Origin: Plectrocnemia conspersa
Lineage: Eukaryota; Arthropoda; Insecta; Trichoptera; Polycentropodidae
DNA: 64,000 nt
Assembly (NCBI GenBank): GCA_009617715.1
Contig: VTFK01000584.1
Coordinates: 118,028 to 182,027, forward strand
Direction: 5' to 3'
In this document: positions 1-12,062 of the stretch, in pieces
Layout of the letters: each line of letters starts with the position of its first letter
Position numbering within the stretch: the first letter of the stretch is position 1
Made by a program: the position numbers and the translations under genes
Notes under the pieces: generated by a model
Databases searched by the model: none
What the model saw: only the letters and a program-made list of their open reading frames with translations
What the model was told of the DNA's origin: nothing

Positions 1-1010
1 ATGGAAAAAAATATAAAATATTATGGATACAAACATAGAGTGTAAGTATCTACATTGTGTAAATTTATATTTATATTTGTAATACAAGAAAAATACATCG
101 TACATAAATTTCGTCCATAAACTTATATTGAGTTTTAAATATAAAAGAGCAACAATAACAAAGTTCATTAATTTTAATTTATAAATATTACTTATAAGCA
201 CTTAAGTTAAAAATATTTAGTAAGAAAGCTATAATTTAATTTGTATATGCATATAGTATTAAATTCATGCTATATTTTTATACAATTAAAACAATATTTT
301 ATTTTTCATATTATGTTAACATTTAATAATATGTTCATTACAAGTTAATTAATATTATTATTACAACTAAAATAATATAAGACCCATGGGTTACTTAATG
401 TTACGTTTAAGTTATATTAAGATATGTTGGATAAGGTTATGGTTTTTTAAGTATGTTTCTTAGCTTCATTTTACTCTTCTTGAAAAACGTTTAATTTCAA
501 AAAATTCATATTTTAAATAAATAAATAAAAAATACACAAATTATTAATCATTTTCTTACTAATAAAATTAATTTTTTTTTGAAAAAAAACATGTTTCGTG
601 AAAAAAAAAGTTTTTTTATTTTATTTTAATTATTAAGACCTAATTATTGCTAACAATTAACTTTAATATTTAGCAAAGTATATTGATCAAAATATTTAAA
701 TAAAAATATGTGTATGAAATACCCGTTTTTGTTTTTACTTCGCCAGCCATCCTTATCCCCTAAAAGGGCGCGGTCGCTTCTCCGTTACATAACAGATATA
801 CGTAGAACTGCTTTTTATTTTATTTATAGTAAATTTTTAATACAAAAAAATACAATACTAAAACCGTTAATTATTCAATAGGTGTGATACTGCAATAAAA
901 CAAATTAAACATTAGTACATGTTTTCTTATATACTTTTAAATGTAAATGTAAACTTTTTAGTAGGTCACAGAAACTGTTTTAATATAACTATTTTATTTC
1001 TTTGTTTCAG
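1..1010 (+). other. intron upstream of the dpr-like exon
   Basis: AT-rich sequence ending in the polypyrimidine tract and acceptor TTTGTTTCAG at 1001-1010, so it is the tail of an intron of the dpr-family gene whose earlier exons lie outside the window. A short GC-richer patch at about 725-800 stands out from the A/T runs around it. I see no coding exon here. Confidence 0.7.
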
Positions 1011-1147
1011 CGTCAAGACTGAAGTCCAAAACAGTGGTGCACTTTCAAGGCTCTACATCGCCAACGCCGCAAAGAGGGATTCAGGAAATTACACATGCGC
1101 CCTGGAAGATGTCTCAGCTACCACAGTTGCCGTTCACGTATTGAGAG
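1011..1147 (+). CDS. dpr-family immunoglobulin protein, internal exon (end of the second Ig domain)
   Basis: This internal exon of 137 nt has acceptor TTTCAG before 1011 and donor GTACCT at 1148. The first base completes a codon begun in an upstream exon and the last base (G) starts the next codon. It encodes the last strands of an Ig domain: SRLYIANAAKRDSGNYTCAL carries the D-x-G-x-Y-x-C signature, and it is followed by VAVHVLRG, the counterpart of the VHVLNG end of the second Ig domain in Drosophila Dpr proteins. Dpr proteins are neuronal cell-surface receptors that pair with DIP Ig proteins during synaptic partner choice. That role is known for the family and only inferred here. The reading frame joins in phase with the exon at 10015. 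Which paralogue this is cannot be told from this fragment. Confidence 0.88.
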
Positions 1148-2804
1148 GTACCTACTTACTATATACAATTTATATAAGTTTCAATTGTACCCGATACTTT
1201 TTGATACAATTTTAATTAATCTCCAAGGGCTTCTCGCGCTTAATTGCCGAAATTTTCCACAGAAATACTTACGGTCGTAAAAGCGGGAATAAAGTTTCCT
1301 CCGTGACAGGTTACGATCGTGCGCTCGTCTCTTTGGTCATTTTCAACTGAGTTGCTTTTAACCCTTTGTTGGAATTACACGGACCCCAGAGTTAGTTTTA
1401 AACTTATGGAATCTTTGTCTGGACTGGAATTAGCTCGAACTTAAAATTGGTAGTTTAAACTATAGTGCAACAATACCTTATATATATAGTGTTAGTAATT
1501 GAATATTACTTTATTTTAACCTAATTAAAAATCTATAAATATACGACAAATAATCGATAAATAAATATACATAGTTAGTAATAATAATAACAATTATTTT
1601 ACTAACACTGTTGTTACCGCGTAACGATCATGCTTATAAAATGCGAGTCGTTTTATTCTTATGGAATAAGAACGAAGAGTCGTTTCTTCTGTAAAAATAC
1701 GAAGAATGAAACTGCTTTTGATATTTATTGCTAACTTGTTTCTGTTTTTATCAATGACGTTTTAAAAAAGCAATAACGCAATGCTTATTTAATTTATTAA
1801 TGGTAAATATACCAAAGAGTCAATTAACCAAAAAATTGTACCATGTAATTGAGATCGCTAAACCAATTTTTAAATCTATGCAATACATCTGAAATGCATA
1901 ACCTACTTTTATTAATTGATATTATGACGTAAAATGGTGTCGTGAGTTTAAATTATTAATAAATACTTTTTATACGAAAAAGAGTGACAGCTATCTTTTT
2001 TGCTAATAAAAAAGATAAAGCAGATGGTAAAAATTATTTTTTAAAGGCGATTAACGGCTGATTTTATTAATGCCGTTTTTTAATTTATAAAATGATTAGT
2101 GAAATATCAAAATATATAAAGTCATAGAAGCAGATAGAATTGTATATGGCGGTGGAATGAAAAAGCTTTTTCAAGGATTACCAAATACATTAAGCTCACA
2201 GATGACCATTATAACCAACAAAATATGAAGGATGAGCCTAAAATATTATTAATCAACTCAAAAATAAAATATTTTTTAGAATTCGTAACTTATATTCAAA
2301 TGCCCATCGTTTCTTTGGTATAGTATTGACTGATATTATAAATAAATATTAAGCTTATGAACCGAAACTACTACAAAAATACTATTAAATATTGATATAG
2401 AGTTTTGGTTTTCTCGGCATTTATCGTTTCTCGTATAAATATCGAAACTCTATTTTACTTGAATATTTAAAAAAATACTATATATTTTTAAAATTATTAA
2501 AATATAATTAAAATAGGATAGATATTTTACTAAAAACATTTAATTAAAATTATATGTTTTTATATTTATTAAATCTTTTGTTGTAACCTGATAAACGTAA
2601 ACCCAATGTGTTATACCGGGGTTAATCTGTACCAACTGAGTAAGTCAATCAGATATAATGAATACATAAGTATGTGAACATACGGACTGAAAGTCTGGGA
2701 ATCAGTGACATCTATATAAATATTTATAAATTATTATGTGCTATTTAATTTATTAATAATATATGTGTTTTTTAATAATAGCGATTTTTTATAAATAAAA
2801 ATTC

Positions 2805-2882
2805 GAGTGCTGCGGGGCTCGAACCTGAAACATCAGAGATACTAGTCTGAGACGTTACGGACTACATTTCAACTCAACTCAT
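2805..2882 (-). repeat. tRNA-like remnant, possibly a SINE head
   Basis: Read on the minus strand this holds GGTTCGAGCCCCG, a good RNA polymerase III B-box, preceded about 25-30 nt upstream by CAGACTAGTATCTCTG, which can form a short anticodon-like arm. The D arm and acceptor stem do not fold, so it is not a functional tRNA. A decayed tRNA-derived SINE or tRNA pseudogene is the best guess. No poly-A tail or flanking duplication was found. Confidence 0.3.
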
Positions 2883-3655
2883 TTACAAAAACTCTTTATA
2901 TTAAATAATAAAAATATCTTTATTTTTGTGAGTGTACGTAAAATATACACTATATTTAAAAAAAAACAAATACCATATTTTAAAGCGCAAATAATATAAG
3001 ATACAATTATATCTTCATAATTATATTTATTCAAGAAAAAAAATTATACTAATCTAAAATAATAAAATCCTGAAAATTACCTTATATTTACTTTAAAATA
3101 TAATAATTTTTCATTGCCAAAAAATTACATAAATATTTTGATATTTTTCTACGAATTTATCGAAAAAAAAAACAAATTATTTCAGAATTTCAGATTTTTA
3201 AATTAATCTAAACTATATAGTATATTAATAAACCTGTCGAAAACAAAGGCTATATGGAGCATTGTAGATGAATAAAATTTGGGAATAAGATAATGTTGAC
3301 ATAAATATCAAGTAAAAAAAACTAAAAAGTTTTAAAATTTAAACGACTAGTAAAAGATCAGAAATTTTGCATCAATTTAAGGATCCTTCCCTACGATTTT
3401 ATTTTTTTGTAATATGATTAAATTAAAATATTTTAATAACGTTTATATAATGTATACAATTATGCATTGTAACATAACATAAACGATAAGAAAAATATAA
3501 GTTAATAATCATACTTTAAGAAAAAAAATTAGAGTAAAAGTAAAATAAGAATCCCTAATAACCTAAGATGATTTTGCGTTAATTTTATATCAATTTGTGT
3601 TCAGCTTTTATAATTCTTGTAATATATTTGTGAGTTTTCATAGCCTTATCTGTAT

Positions 3656-3895
3656 TTAAAAGATTTGCTCGTCTTCAAAAATCAGGTTGAGCTCGTGATT
3701 CCGGACGTTCTTAGCAAAACTGAAGTTGACGTAAAGAAGAAAGCGACTGTTTTCTTGGTCTTTCCTGTCTATGTCGATGGTCAGGTCAGCTTTACTTTGT
3801 GAGAGTTTGTATTTTAAGTCGAAGATATCAGGTAAAAGTTCCTGATGGAGTGTTAACGGAAGCGAATTCCGAATGGAAGTAGCAATATATGCCCT
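3656..3895 (-). other. unrecognised coding-like reading frame, 79 codons, inside the dpr intron
   Basis: The minus strand is open for 79 codons from just after a TAG at 3896-3898 to a TAA at 3656-3658. It has balanced codon use unlike the surrounding A/T-rich DNA. The predicted peptide is mixed and soluble-looking: it starts RAYIATSIRNSLPLTLHQEL, then has a charged middle (SKADLTIDIDRKDQENSR) and ends NHELNLIFEDEQIF. There is no initiating Met, so it would be an exon or a fragment. The ATGTAG just upstream could serve as an acceptor but has a poor pyrimidine tract. A second frame just upstream (to about 3960) is also open and may be the same protein after a frameshift. I do not recognise the family. 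It could be a nested gene's last exon, a retrocopy, or part of a transposon ORF. Confidence 0.3.
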
Positions 3896-4734
3896 CTACA
3901 TGCATTTTAATCGGCTTGGTCTGCCTTGGCAAACTACAAAGATTTAAGAGACTGTGATTGGTTTTATTTTTATGTTTATTTTTTTATTATAACTTGAGTA
4001 GCATTACCGTTTAAATTTAAATATGCTAAATTTGGCAATATCATACAATAACACTTGCTTTTATAAAGGTCCCAAATGAATGTTTTAATAAATTATCATA
4101 CGAGTATATAAGCCTTCTATTGTAACGTACGGTATGCAAAATTCTTAACAACTTTGCCGCAGTGTCACAGAGACTAATGGCATTTGGTTTATGGCACTTG
4201 TAAGATGCGAATAGTTTTTTCAACACGGTCAATTTCCCAATGGTCTAACAATTATTTTAGTATATTTAGTTAAAATCTGAAACTGTTAAAATGCGTGCTT
4301 CTGCTTTAAATCAATATGTGCTTATATTTAAATGTATGGTTGTTTTTATCGTAGTTTCTGATATTTGCCATGAATCGGTTAATGTGTTTAAGCAAAATAT
4401 TTCTACAGTATTTTTTATAGTACAAAATAAACAAATAACTAGTTATATTTTTGATAATGAAATAGAAAAAAATATTAATAAGTATAAATAAAATAAACAG
4501 TTTTATGTATTCAAGAAACAAGATACTAGTCTCTCATTATAAAATGTAAATTGTTTTTTATAAATTGTAAAGTATTAAATAAAATAAGAAACGTAGTGTC
4601 GTTTTATATCTAATATATTAACATCTACTAAAAATAAAATTAAAACGCAATAATAACCTTAAATATATTACCATAAGGCTCAAAAGTATCCGGGTAATGA
4701 TAAAGATGGGTTTCTCCGTAAAATAAACAAATGG

Positions 4735-5110
4735 TTCTTTGACAATCGATAAATAAACAGCTAAGCGATCCGCCTAACGAAATTGTACGTTGTCGTCGTT
4801 TAGGGAATATTATATTAGGTTAAAGGATGGGCTTTTGAGACCCGGTCGATTGAAGTTAAATTAAATCTCCAGCGCACTCGCCAAAGGGTTAACTACGTTT
4901 CATATCGACAATCGGACCGTGACCGTTTACGGATTTGCCCGTCACGAATTTACTGACATGCCTCCCCCTCCTATTAATAAATTTGGAACTTTTGAACGGA
5001 GCGACTGCGTCTGTGAATTGACGGCCGAGTAATTAGAAGCGCGACGTCGGATCGTAAAACTTATTGAAAATTTGTGCTGCGCCTTTTTCATCATAATAAA
5101 TTAGGATTAT
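4735..5110. other. GC-richer intronic island, no ORF
   Basis: This stretch has many CpGs and few A/T runs in an otherwise very AT-rich intron. Patches such as GTTGTCGTCGTTTAGGG, CGACAATCGGACCGTGACCG and GAAGCGCGACGTCGG stand out. No frame is coding-like and no transposon similarity is visible. It is a candidate conserved non-coding or enhancer element of the dpr-like gene. That is inference from base composition only. Confidence 0.35.
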
Positions 5111-5623
5111 TTTGACAAGAGTTAGGCGTAACCGATAGAATCGGCTTTAATTACTTTCATCAATAATTAATTATTTATCTTCACGTATAATGCAATAAGG
5201 TTGATGCACGAATATTGATACAAAAAATAATGGGAATAGATAATTGTTATATTTTGCTATATTTTATTTAAAATATTAATCATTATTAATTAATATATGC
5301 ATTGCATCTGACTAAAACTTCATTCGTTGTAGTTGATAATGTGAATTGTAATTTTGTGATTATAATATGTGTACACCACTTGCTAACAATATATCTTTCG
5401 GGCTTTTATCACGTCGGGGGCAAAATTTTCGAGCTTTGAGATAGAAGGAGTGTTACTCTGCAGCCAGAGACAATGGAAAATATAGTAATAGTCTATTTAC
5501 AAGGTACAATTTACAGCACTATTAAAGTAGTATCGTATCATAATGCGTCTTTTGGAAGTCAGAGAGACTTTGCTGGTGTGTTGAGTTATACTTGTCAGCT
5601 ATGTGCTTGTGGAGTAGCTGGGA

Positions 5624-5869
5624 TTGTCTATTGACAATAATAAACATCTACCAGTATGTGACTGCCCAAGTATCTCTCTCTGCTTTGATGCTGTCCCAGA
5701 GTCTGCCCCAGATGTGACAGTGTCACATATTTTATATCGATCGTTTGAGACAACTCTAGCGAATAAGGATGATTACAAACCAATTTTATCGCCTCTTGAA
5801 CATACCTTTAAAATGTGTTCACGCCTTAAGAGAAAACATGGTTTAGGTGACTACTTTGGCGGTCAATAA
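5624..5869 (+). other. unrecognised ORF, 81 codons, GC-richer than its surroundings
   Basis: An ATG-to-TAA frame encodes a peptide with three clustered cysteines near its N terminus (PVCDCPSISLCFDAV) and a basic C terminus (KMCSRLKRKHGL). After the stop the same frame stays open for another stretch (PGCLYHVFSYK). A different frame ends in ACAAAG followed by GTTTGT at about 5902, a possible splice donor that would join in phase to the open frame at 6248. No family is recognised. The stretch may be the remains of a gene or transposon. Confidence 0.25.
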
Positions 5870-6247
5870 CCAGGGTGTCTCTATCACGTCTTCTCATACA
5901 AAGGTTTGTTTTTATTAGCGATAATTATAAGTGATAAAGATTTTTTTTATTGATTGTAAAATTCATGTTTAATTTTCGTGCACGATTTATATTATTGAAA
6001 TTGCTATTTTGTAATAAAAAGATCTGACGTGTGACGTGTGGTATTAACTTTAATGACAAGGTTGATTATGAGATTTTTTTCGTTATTTAAGTATTGTGAT
6101 GATCTCACAATTTCTAATTAATGTCGTAGCTCGTTAAAGACCTCACATATCTAAATGTTTTTTTACAAGCATAAATATCCGTAATTACACATATTTCAAG
6201 TAGTTTGTTGGTTTTATTAAGTTTAATTATTATATGTTGTTATTCAG

Positions 6248-6403
6248 TCTGTACAAGCCACTCAAGATTACATGCTGCGTACTAATAATAACGATAATAT
6301 TACAGTATTTGACCCAGTTATGCTATGTTCTAAAAATAAAATAGATAGATTACATCACATGGTTAATGTAAGACACAAAAATGGATTAGATAAAAAGTTG
6401 TAA
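6248..6403 (+). other. possible terminal exon, 51 codons, unrecognised
   Basis: A frame opens directly after a good-looking acceptor (pyrimidine/T-rich tract ending TTATTCAG at 6247) and runs to TAA at 6401-6403. The peptide begins SVQATQDYMLRTNNNDNITV and ends HHMVNVRHKNGLDKKL. The region 5624-5900 could supply a preceding exon, and both sit inside the dpr intron on the same strand. Against this, codon use is A/T-rich, the upstream exon carries stops, and I recognise no domain. Chance or a decayed gene copy is as likely as a real exon. Confidence 0.22.
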
Positions 6404-8699
6404 ATACTAAACATTGCTTTTCGCCAGCATGTAAATTATTTTGTTAATGATAATTACATTAAAATTAAAATTAAAAATTCTATAACATGTATCATTTAAT
6501 AAAACATATTAGTATGTGCATTATTATACAATATATAACTTTTATAATACTCTTAATATACCTTTTTAAAATGCACATTCCCATCTAAAATAGAATCGGG
6601 CATCTTTGTAATGAAATTTTCAGTGAAGAAAAACTCCGACCGACCTTTATTTAAAGCTTTCAAAAAAGCATGCACATTTTTAAGCATTTGGCAAAGACCC
6701 ACATTTTCTTATGCAGCAATATATAAAATATCAGCGGTTGCAATTTTTTTAAAAATAATTTTCAAAAAAAAAAAAACACTATTTACAACTATTCTGGAGC
6801 CTTAATAATAGCTATGCATTAGCAATCCATCAGTTATGGGCTATTTAAAACAGCTTAGAAAATCAGATCAGTTTGACAAATAGTTACCGCACGAACTAGT
6901 ATGTACATGAAAACCAAAAAATCATCTTTGCAAAGTATGTTCTGCGCTTCTTTTACAGTAAAAAAAACAATCAATTCCTAGACCGTACTGTAAAGTAAGA
7001 TTGGGTCTATCACAAAAACAGAAAGTAATCTGCATTGCGCAGATCACTTCGACAAAAATGAAACTGTATGCTTTAATGTTATTGAATGTTAGCGAAATCA
7101 TTACAACTAAGAGTTTTTAACAAGGAATCGACATAATACACTTGTAACACAATATACAATTGCGTAAGTTAAGATCACCAGAGATTTTACTTAACTAAGT
7201 ATTTTGACAACTTATTATAATACAATATCTTTAATTTACCAAACTGCTGTCAAGTGTGTATTTTAAAATTTTATTAAATCCAAACTTAACAACACTACAA
7301 ATATTTAAAAAAAAATATATAGATACTAATGATTTTATTATTTGTAAAAAAAAAGCCGCAATTGTTTTATATTTTCCTCACTTAATATAGATTTTAATAT
7401 TCTCAAAGCTTATGTGAATATTCAAGATTAATAATCAATTATTTATGAATCCCTTCTTTCAGTGTCACCCTATTATGACCGACAAAGTTTAACTGTCATA
7501 TAAATATATGTAATTAATTCAATAATTTAACCATACAGCAAATTTATTATTTATTTTAATTGCTATAGATGAATATAATATGTTATAAAAATGTATGTGC
7601 TTGTCTTACTACCAACTCATAAATATTAAACTATCAATATTTTATTTACATAAAGGTTGATATCACCGAAGCTTTTTTAAATGATATAAAATATTTAGAT
7701 AATTAAATATTAAAAATATTAAAGACGCTGTATGAATGGCGATAAACGGCGCATTTTTTTTTCAATTAATATAAATAACTTTTATAATTCAGGTCACTTA
7801 ATAAAATAAAATTTTATTACTTATATTTTTACAACAACTAATGGAGTTATAAGATTATTAAAAATAGTTATTAATAATTTTAAATACATATATACTTTTT
7901 ATAAATTTAGAGAATGAACGTAAATAGTATGAATTTCTTTTAGACAATTAAAATAATTGTTGCCATTTTATAATATTTATTTAAATTATTTATTAACTTA
8001 CAAACTTATTTAATTAATAAATAAAACAGTCATAAAATCAATATAAATAGTTTATATTATTTAAATACCACATTTACTTGTAAGAGATTATATATTAAAA
8101 ATATCATTTTAAAAATGACCTCAAATATACTTTTATGAATTTTTTTAATAATGGTGATAAAGTTTATAAATATTGTAAATAAACGTGAATAAAATTATTT
8201 GCTTTGATAGCTTTAAAATAAGTATTTAATTATTGTACCATTTATTTGTAGGCAGCTAATGCAGTTATAAATCAATATAAATTGTTTTAATTAATTTTAA
8301 TGGAAGATTTATTTCTAAAAAATCATGACACGGATAGTAAAAGATAGGCTATAATATAAAACAGCCTAACCATTTTAAGCTATATTTAGTTATTTAAATA
8401 ACAGTCACCATCATAAATTTGTTAAACAATTAATTAAACGAGATAGAACTTATTTTAATTCAAGTAAGCAAAACAATATTTTATAAACAGTCTTATAAAT
8501 AAAAATAATGTAAGATTTTTTAAACATATCTATACTGACCAACATCCAAAGTATCCATCCTATTAATTTTACTTATACTGCTGTCACTGTTACTCACTTA
8601 TTTTGTTTCCATATATCAGGTTTTGTTTATATTCATGTATAAACTATATTCCGCTGCGGTTTTCCCAAAAGAAGTAAGTATGTTTAAAACAGCCTATTA

Positions 8700-9300
8700 C
8701 ATCTTCGTCGTTAACATATGCCAGCATAAGACATTCATCTCTCTAAGGGCCCATATCCCCGACAATGCCTTTTAATAGTGATCATAAAATTTCTTCGCGC
8801 AGTTACTTATACCTGTATATATTTTTTTATTAAAAAAGGCACAATTCACAAAATAAAATCCGCAAAAGAACTCTGCGACAACTGAACGCGAAATTATAAA
8901 CCGCAGGACATTTATCATTCGTCGCCCCTTTCTTTCCTTTTCTCTCCATCTCTCCTATTTCTCGTTTATTGTACGCATAACGGCCGCACGACTTTGGCTC
9001 TATGACTGAAAGATGGTTAAGCAATTTTTCCGGCTTTGCCCGTCTGCGGTTTTTACGGCTGGAAAAAAATCGGCAAATTCTTCACTTCACGGGCCCATCT
9101 CAATAGCCGCCGAAAAAGTCGTTCAGACACAAAATCCATTCATGGCCATCCATCGTCTTGGTGGATTTTGTCATTTTTTTTCCGCTGAGACAATAACTTT
9201 CACCTAATCCGATGGGATTATCGTGATTGTGATGGTGCGATCGCTTTGCTTGTACATCTTTTGGGTCATTTTTTTCTCCCCCTGTTCCAATAAAGGTGAC
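8700..9300. other. GC-richer intronic island, no ORF
   Basis: A stretch of mixed composition (for example ACGGCCGCACGACTTTGG near 8982 and CACTTCACGGGCCCATCT near 9083). Small ORFs on both strands (8830-9024 minus, 9013-9207 plus) look like chance openings. It resembles the other islands of this window and is a candidate regulatory element upstream of the last dpr-like exon. Confidence 0.3.
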
Positions 9301-10014
9301 GAAAACAATAAATTACATCCTTAGATTTATATATGGAAACGTGACAATAGTATTGGTGAATTATATGATCTACGTTCCGTTTTCAATAATAACGCAGTAC
9401 AACAGTTTTTCACCTTTTTTGCCACATAGATAAAAAACTTGATTTATATTTACAGTTACACCCTAATAGCAAATAGATTTTTTTCTTTTTCTTTATCTTA
9501 TTTTTTACGACATTGGTTTATGTCCAACAAAATATTATATATAGATAGATATAATACATATATTCATAACTGATATCTAATTCATTTAATTTTAAGTTTC
9601 GTAACCCACATAATTATTATGTTTATCAAACTTAAAACAACATCGTATTTTATTGTAACTATATATTTTATTTCTTTCAATTATATTTTTTATTTAAAAA
9701 GTAAACCTTTTTTATTAATATCGATTTTATCATAAGCTCGTGCTACTTTTTGCCATATTCTATAAACATATAAAAAAATATAAAAATGTTTTACTAGCTT
9801 TTTGTACATTTTACAAAAAAAATCGGAAATATTAAATAAAAATCGATAGTATGTAGAAAACGAAACTTTATTATAAATATTAAATTATACCGAATTATCT
9901 TATTTTTAAAAAACTTAAAGAAATCAGTCTCTTTTTCTTTATACATTGTTTAAGCACCGATTCGATCGATAGTATGTAATATATAACTAATAATTAAATT
10001 ATATCTGTTCACAG

Positions 10015-10106
10015 GAGAGAATCCATTAGCCATGCAACGAGGGGACGGAACGTCAAACGCTTCGCCGACTTTCTCCACATTTCTACTATCGAATCCGTCC
10101 AGCTGA
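10015..10106 (+). CDS. dpr-family immunoglobulin protein, last coding exon
   Basis: The acceptor is ATCTGTTCACAG at 10003-10014, and the stop TGA lies at 10104-10106. The split glycine codon made with the upstream exon restores the order GENPLAMQ, the counterpart of the GEHPAAMQ motif that follows the second Ig domain in Dpr proteins. This confirms that the two exons belong together despite the 8.87-kb intron. The tail after the Ig domain is short (about 30 residues): a Ser/Thr/Gly-rich stretch with one N-S-S-like context, then a weakly hydrophobic end (TFSTFLLSNPSS). Drosophila Dprs often end in a GPI-anchor signal; here the hydrophobic stretch is too short to be sure of one, and another, alternative last exon may exist. 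Confidence 0.86.
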
Positions 10107-10289
10107 CAATTACTACACAAATGGTCACTGATATTGACTGTCTTAATGACTAAATTTTTTATAATGTGAAAATAGGACTAATAAAAATGTATATAAATGT
10201 ATTTAAACTATACCGTAAATTTAACTAGTTGATGTATATAAAATTAAATCGTAGCTAGATACGTGTAATATTTATAAATATTTAGTAAA

Positions 10290-10295
10290 AATAAA
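10290..10295 (+). terminator. candidate poly(A) signal AATAAA of the dpr-like gene
   Basis: AATAAA lies 184 nt after the TGA at 10106 and is the first canonical signal seen downstream of the last dpr-like exon. Chance matches are common in sequence this A-rich. Confidence 0.4.
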
Positions 10296-10732
10296 AGATC
10301 AGATCATACGAATCTACATATTATGTATACATTTTATTTTGCTCTATGATTTTTGTATTTTATATACACATACATATAAATAAATTCACTCAAAATTGGT
10401 ACCAAATTAAATCAAGTATTTTACTGTATTTGTTCGTAGTTATTGTATTTAACAATTTGTTTATAACTTATATTATTATTAACAAGCATTGCATATTTTT
10501 TATATTTAATGTATCATGACATTTGCGATATATGAGAAATTAAAATTGAAACCTGCTCTCTCGCTTTAATATCGCGAAAACTTCTCATATTTATTGCACT
10601 CTTTGAACATGTTAAACTGACATATTTTATTCGTACTTGTTCATTGGTACCAATTTTTCAATCTTTATATACCATATTTATATCTATAACTGACACATTT
10701 TTGTTTTCATTTAATACAAACATAAATAATAT

Positions 10733-10757
10733 TTATATATATATATATATATATATA
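10733..10757. repeat. (TA)n microsatellite
   Basis: An uninterrupted TA dinucleotide run of about 12 units. Confidence 0.9.
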
Positions 10758-11989
10758 AAACTATATACTATATAACTTTATTCTGTATTCTATATAATTA
10801 CACCTTCTACTTTTTGGTACTGTATATTATACTTTGGTATTTTTATATAATTATCTCTCTATTTTTTGTATATTTATCATATGTAAATATTACAAATCAA
10901 TGCATTGAAAATTTATATGTTGATTTTATGCGAACGTTATCAGTAACCATAATTCATACAAAAGCAAAAAATGGAACGAAATTGTCCAAAACGCAAATAA
11001 AAGCCAAACGAGTGCATTTCCGACATTCACGAAAATATAAAAAAATGACCCCGTTTAAAAGCTGGTTCGTTATGAAACTTTTCGCATCAAATAGTAACTT
11101 TTTAGCTTAATCCATAATTCAAAGCCATTTTTAACGATCGTAAATTTCCATTCAATATTTTTATTACTACCATTAACTCTATAATATCTTTCTCTATATA
11201 TATCAAAGTGTATCAAAACTTAAAGCGTAATTAACTCGTTAGATAAACTTTTGCAAATCGATGTTAAATATATTATGTATTATGTGTTATTTGAAGATAT
11301 GCGTGTACAAATATGAACGTAATAAAACATGGAAAATATACCTGATATATTTATTTATTTTATCGATATTGAAACGATTTTCAAAGTATCCCAGAACAAT
11401 TGTTTAAGATCACTGCGAATATAACACAGCTCCCTTTGAACCTAAAATGTGTTTTCATTTGTGAAAACTCTTTGTGGAAGACTGCAAAGTAAACGATTTC
11501 ATCTCGAGTGTTTTCTATGGCGATATATTTGGAAATATAGTACTCTACAATACATCTGATTCAAATTACATTTATAAGATCTAAATTCTTAATTAGGTCT
11601 TTAGCATGTTTAAATTGATTAAGGCACACCGAGCGCAAAAAATACCCGTATATAAATTATATTACAAAATTACATATTTTTTAATACACTTCCATAAGGT
11701 ATCTAATATTATTTATATTACTTAAATAATAATTAAATACTACCTTATAATATATTTTCATAGATAAATCTAGCAACATTAAAAAAGTGTCTCAAGATAA
11801 ATTTATAACTTACGGTTGAATAAAACAGTAACCGCTGGGTGCTGGTAAATGGGAAAATAACGTTTTGTAGTAAAGGAATGCGGATTTTATAGTAGCTAAA
11901 TCACAGCGGTTTAGGAATACCGCACATTTACCATGGAAACCTTATTTACGGCAAATTGTTTAAGGATTGCTGCTACAAGTCAATTTTTT

Positions 11990-12062
11990 TATTCGATTTA
12001 ATGCAATATTTAATCGTGTGTAAAAGGTTTAAACACGATTAAGTAATGCATTAAATCGAATA
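11990..12062. repeat. long hairpin: 30-bp arms, 13-nt loop
   Basis: The left arm 11990-12019 and right arm 12033-12062 are reverse complements at 28 of 30 positions and are separated by GTAAAAGGTTTAA. Size and shape fit a pre-miRNA-like foldback, but a tiny MITE remnant would look the same. No flanking duplication is evident. Confidence 0.75.

Larger units (their letters stand above)
1148..10014 (+). other. 8.87-kb intron of the dpr-like gene
   Basis: The intron starts GTACCT and ends TTCACAG. It is strongly AT-rich. It contains a tRNA-like B-box remnant (2.8 kb), an unrecognised minus-strand reading frame (3.7 kb), GC-richer islands (4.7-5.1 and 8.7-9.3 kb) and two weak coding-like stretches on the + strand (5.6-5.9 and 6.25-6.4 kb). 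The remainder (about 1150-2800, 6410-8700 and 9300-10010) shows only A/T-rich sequence and short simple runs. Confidence 0.8.

Noticed and set aside
4291..4521. Overlapping ORFs on both strands
   Set aside because: Both translations are Ile/Asn/Lys/Phe-rich as expected from A/T-rich DNA; no splice sites or domains.
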